A stretch of 64,000 nt of DNA from assembly GCA_963205115.1 (NCBI GenBank), contig CAUJHV010000054.1, positions 1 to 64,000 on the forward strand. The letters are read 5' to 3'. The notes beneath the pieces are model-generated. The model made no database searches. It was given only the letters and a program-made list of their open reading frames with translations, and was not told the origin of the DNA. The translations under genes were made by a program, and so were the position numbers. Positions 62,211 through 64,000 of the stretch are shown one piece after another. The DNA is from Pseudomonadota bacterium (GTDB taxonomy: Bacteria > Pseudomonadota > Gammaproteobacteria > Burkholderiales > Burkholderiaceae_C). Positions within the stretch are counted from its first letter, which is position 1; each line of letters opens with the position of its first letter.

Positions 62211-63548
62211 TCAAATCTTGGCCAGCAGGGCGTAGAAGAACCCATCGGCCGCGGCGGGGTTCGCCTCAGCGGCGAATGTCGCCGGATTCTCGGCCAGGGG
62301 CAGCAGATGGCCCGGTGAAGCCGGATCCCGGGCCGCGGCGCCGGGCGGCTGGCGTTGCAAAAACGCGTCGATCACGTCCTGGCCCTCGGCGCGAAACACC
62401 GAACAGGTGGCGTAGAGCAGGCGACCGCCTGGGCGCAGCAGGGGCCACATCGCGTCCAGCAGCCGCGACTGCGTGCGTGCCAGTGAGGGCAAGTCGTCCG
62501 GACGGCGCAGCCAGCGGATGTCCGGATGCCGGCGCACGATGCCCGAGGCGCTGCAGGGTGCGTCCAGCAGGATGGCGTCGAAAGGACGCCCGTCCCACCA
62601 CGCCGCCGGCTGGCCGGCGTCGCCGACGGCGCAGGTCGCCGTCAGGCCCAGCCGCGCAAGGCTTTCGCGCACGCGGTCCATCCGGCGCGCGTCCTGGTCG
62701 AGCGCCAGCACGTCCAGCTCGCCACACTCCAGCAGGTGCGCGGTCTTGCCGCCGGGTGCGGCGCAGGCATCGAGCACGCGCGCGCCGGGTGGCAGGCCCG
62801 TGCCCAGCAGCAGCGGCACGGCACGCTGCGCCGACACGTCCTGCACCGACACGTCGCCATCCGCAAAGCCCGGCAGATCGCCCACGGGACAGGGCTGTTC
62901 CAGGTGCACGGCGTGCGTGACGCCTGGAACGCCGCTGACGACGGATGCGGCCAGCCCCGCCTTCTGCAGGCGCTCGACATAGGCTGCGGCCGTCGACCGC
63001 CGTGCGTTCACGCGCAGCGTCATCGGCGGGTGGCCGTTGGCGGCTTCCAGGATGGCAGGCGCGGCGTCCGGCCAGTCGGTGTGCAACTGCGCGATCCACC
63101 AATCCGGATGGTTCCAGCGCGCCGACGGCACGGCCTGCAGCGCCGCCACCAGCGCGTCGCGCTCGCGCACGAAGCGGCGCAGCACAGCATTCACGAAGCC
63201 GGCCGAGGCCGGCGTGCGGCGGCGCGCCGCCGCGACGGCCTGGTCGACCAGCGTGTGGTCGGCATAGGCCGGCCGCGGCGAGGGCCACAGCAGCGCCAGC
63301 GCCGTGAGCAGCAGCGCGTCCACACGCGCCGGCGGCGGGCGCGGTGCCAGCCGCGTGCGCGCCGCCAGCGCGCCGCCCAGGCCGCGCAGCACCTGGAAGC
63401 TCAGCGCCTGCACACCCGGCCGCAGGGCCGGCGCAACGCCGGCTAGCACATCGGTCAAGGACCGGCCGGCCCTCACCTCGGCGACCGCGTCGGCGCAAAG
63501 GTCGAGCTGACGCGACAGTGGCGGGCCGGCATAGACTTGGTTCATCAT
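62211..63548 (-). CDS. rsmB: 16S rRNA m5C967 methyltransferase RsmB
   Basis: A 445-residue SAM-dependent RNA methyltransferase. NusB-like N-terminal domain (about 10-150), then the catalytic domain with LDACAAPGGKTAHLLE (SAM site), LLDAPCSASGIVRRHPDIRW (first conserved Cys) and YATCSVFRAEGQDVIDAFL (catalytic Cys). It modifies C967 in 16S rRNA. Two adjacent ATGs, 63548 and 63545, can start. First gene of rsmB-DUF4390-ntrY-ntrX. Confidence 0.95.
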   Translation of the reverse strand: MMNQVYAGPPLSRQLDLCADAVAEVRAGRSLTDVLAGVAPALRPGVQALSFQVLRGLGGALAARTRLAPRPPPARVDALLLTALALLWPSPRPAYADHTLVDQAVAAARRRTPASAGFVNAVLRRFVRERDALVAALQAVPSARWNHPDWWIAQLHTDWPDAAPAILEAANGHPPMTLRVNARRSTAAAYVERLQKAGLAASVVSGVPGVTHAVHLEQPCPVGDLPGFADGDVSVQDVSAQRAVPLLLGTGLPPGARVLDACAAPGGKTAHLLECGELDVLALDQDARRMDRVRESLARLGLTATCAVGDAGQPAAWWDGRPFDAILLDAPCSASGIVRRHPDIRWLRRPDDLPSLARTQSRLLDAMWPLLRPGGRLLYATCSVFRAEGQDVIDAFLQRQPPGAAARDPASPGHLLPLAENPATFAAEANPAAADGFFYALLAKI

Positions 63549-63686
63549 GACCAGTCTAGGTCAGTCCCCGGTGTCGCCCGAAAATGCGGCTGCGGGGCGC
63601 CGACCATCCGCCGGGCTGCCGGTGACCGCGCCCGCCGGGCTCTTGCGGTCGCCCACACGCCCGCCGTCTCCAGGAGGATCTTCCCC

Positions 63687-64000
63687 ATGGCCGTTCGACG
63701 AACCGGCGCCGCCGTCACCGGTGTGAATGCCCCCGCCCGCATCTTCCGCACCGAGGACGAGCTGGCGCGCCTGCCGGCGAGCGAGCGCATCCGCTACCGC
63801 CTGGTGACGGCCGACCGGCGCCACCACGCCAACGACAACATCGCCGACCAGATCCACGCGGGCGAGCTCGAGGAGCTCAAAGCCGAGGTGGCCGAGAAGG
63901 TGCACGAGGTGCTCAGGGCCCTGGTCATCGACACCGACAGCGACCACAACACCAAAGAGACGGCCCAGCGCGTGGCCAAGATGTACATCGAGGAGGTTTT
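63687..64000 (+). CDS. folE: GTP cyclohydrolase I, N-terminal part
   Basis: The first 104 residues of a gene cut by the right edge. ATG 63687 follows AGGAGG at 63672-63677. The end of the visible part (LVIDTDSDHNTKETAQRVAKMYIEEV) matches the start of the GTP cyclohydrolase I core, as in FolE (I-D-x-D-x-D-x-N-x-x-T-A-x-R-V). The enzyme makes dihydroneopterin triphosphate for folate synthesis. The N-terminal ~70 residues are longer than in E. coli FolE. It is divergent from rsmB, 138 nt away. Confidence 0.85.
   Translation, partial: MAVRRTGAAVTGVNAPARIFRTEDELARLPASERIRYRLVTADRRHHANDNIADQIHAGELEELKAEVAEKVHEVLRALVIDTDSDHNTKETAQRVAKMYIEEV

Overview
This 64 kb window is a high-GC chromosomal segment of a betaproteobacterium. 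The order Burkholderiales is strongly suggested by conserved gene orders: mrcA/pilMNOPQ next to aroK-aroB and gltBD, an mlaFEDACB block that includes mlaA, cyaY/lptM-lysA, and rsmB-DUF4390-NtrY/NtrX. A Comamonadaceae/Sphaerotilaceae-type organism is likely, but species cannot be read from the sequence. No prophage, insertion sequence, CRISPR array or rRNA operon is visible. One tRNA (Phe-GAA) is present. Genes are tightly packed, and many are coupled by 4-nt ATGA/GTGA overlaps.

Layout. 1-2.0 kb: the end of a DUF802 gene, a MotB-like OmpA protein and a DUF2894 protein, a poorly understood stator-like module cut by the left edge. 2.2-4.9 kb: a thioredoxin-fold isomerase, an AHSA1/SRPBCC protein and an exported GH24 lysozyme. 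4.9-12.5 kb: a two-subunit molybdenum hydroxylase, a CPA2 antiporter, and an acyl-CoA synthetase coupled to a ThDP-dependent lyase-like enzyme. 12.5-18.6 kb: a PHA-granule-region protein, a metallopeptidase lipoprotein, a molybdopterin oxidoreductase, an M20 amidohydrolase and an M14-like DUF2817 peptidase.

18.6-31.9 kb is a sugar-phosphate region: tal-pgi-HAD phosphatase, a diguanylate cyclase-like gene, an ABC importer with two tandem binding proteins and a fused permease, then divergent zwf-hexR. A HexR-type palindrome lies between the importer and zwf. I infer that the importer may carry hexose/heptulose phosphates (AfuABC-like) rather than iron, feeding Pgi, Tal and Zwf.

32-36 kb: the Mla phospholipid transport operon. 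36-42.4 kb: gltB-gltD for glutamate synthesis. 42.4-43.4 kb: a RAYT/Y1-transposase relative that has lost its HUH histidines, with short flanking repeats. 43.4-45.2 kb: aroB and aroK. 45.1-47.6 kb: an invasin-like Ig-repeat lipoprotein inserted between aroK and pilQ. 47.6-52.8 kb: pilMNOPQ for the type IV pilus. 53.1-55.5 kb: mrcA, divergent from pilM.

55.5-58.2 kb: cyaY, lptM-lysA and a DUF3047 lipoprotein. 58.4-58.6 kb: tRNA-Phe with promoter and terminator. 58.6-63.5 kb: rsmB, DUF4390, an NtrY-like kinase and an NtrX-like regulator without an AAA+ domain. From 63.7 kb: the start of folE, cut by the right edge.
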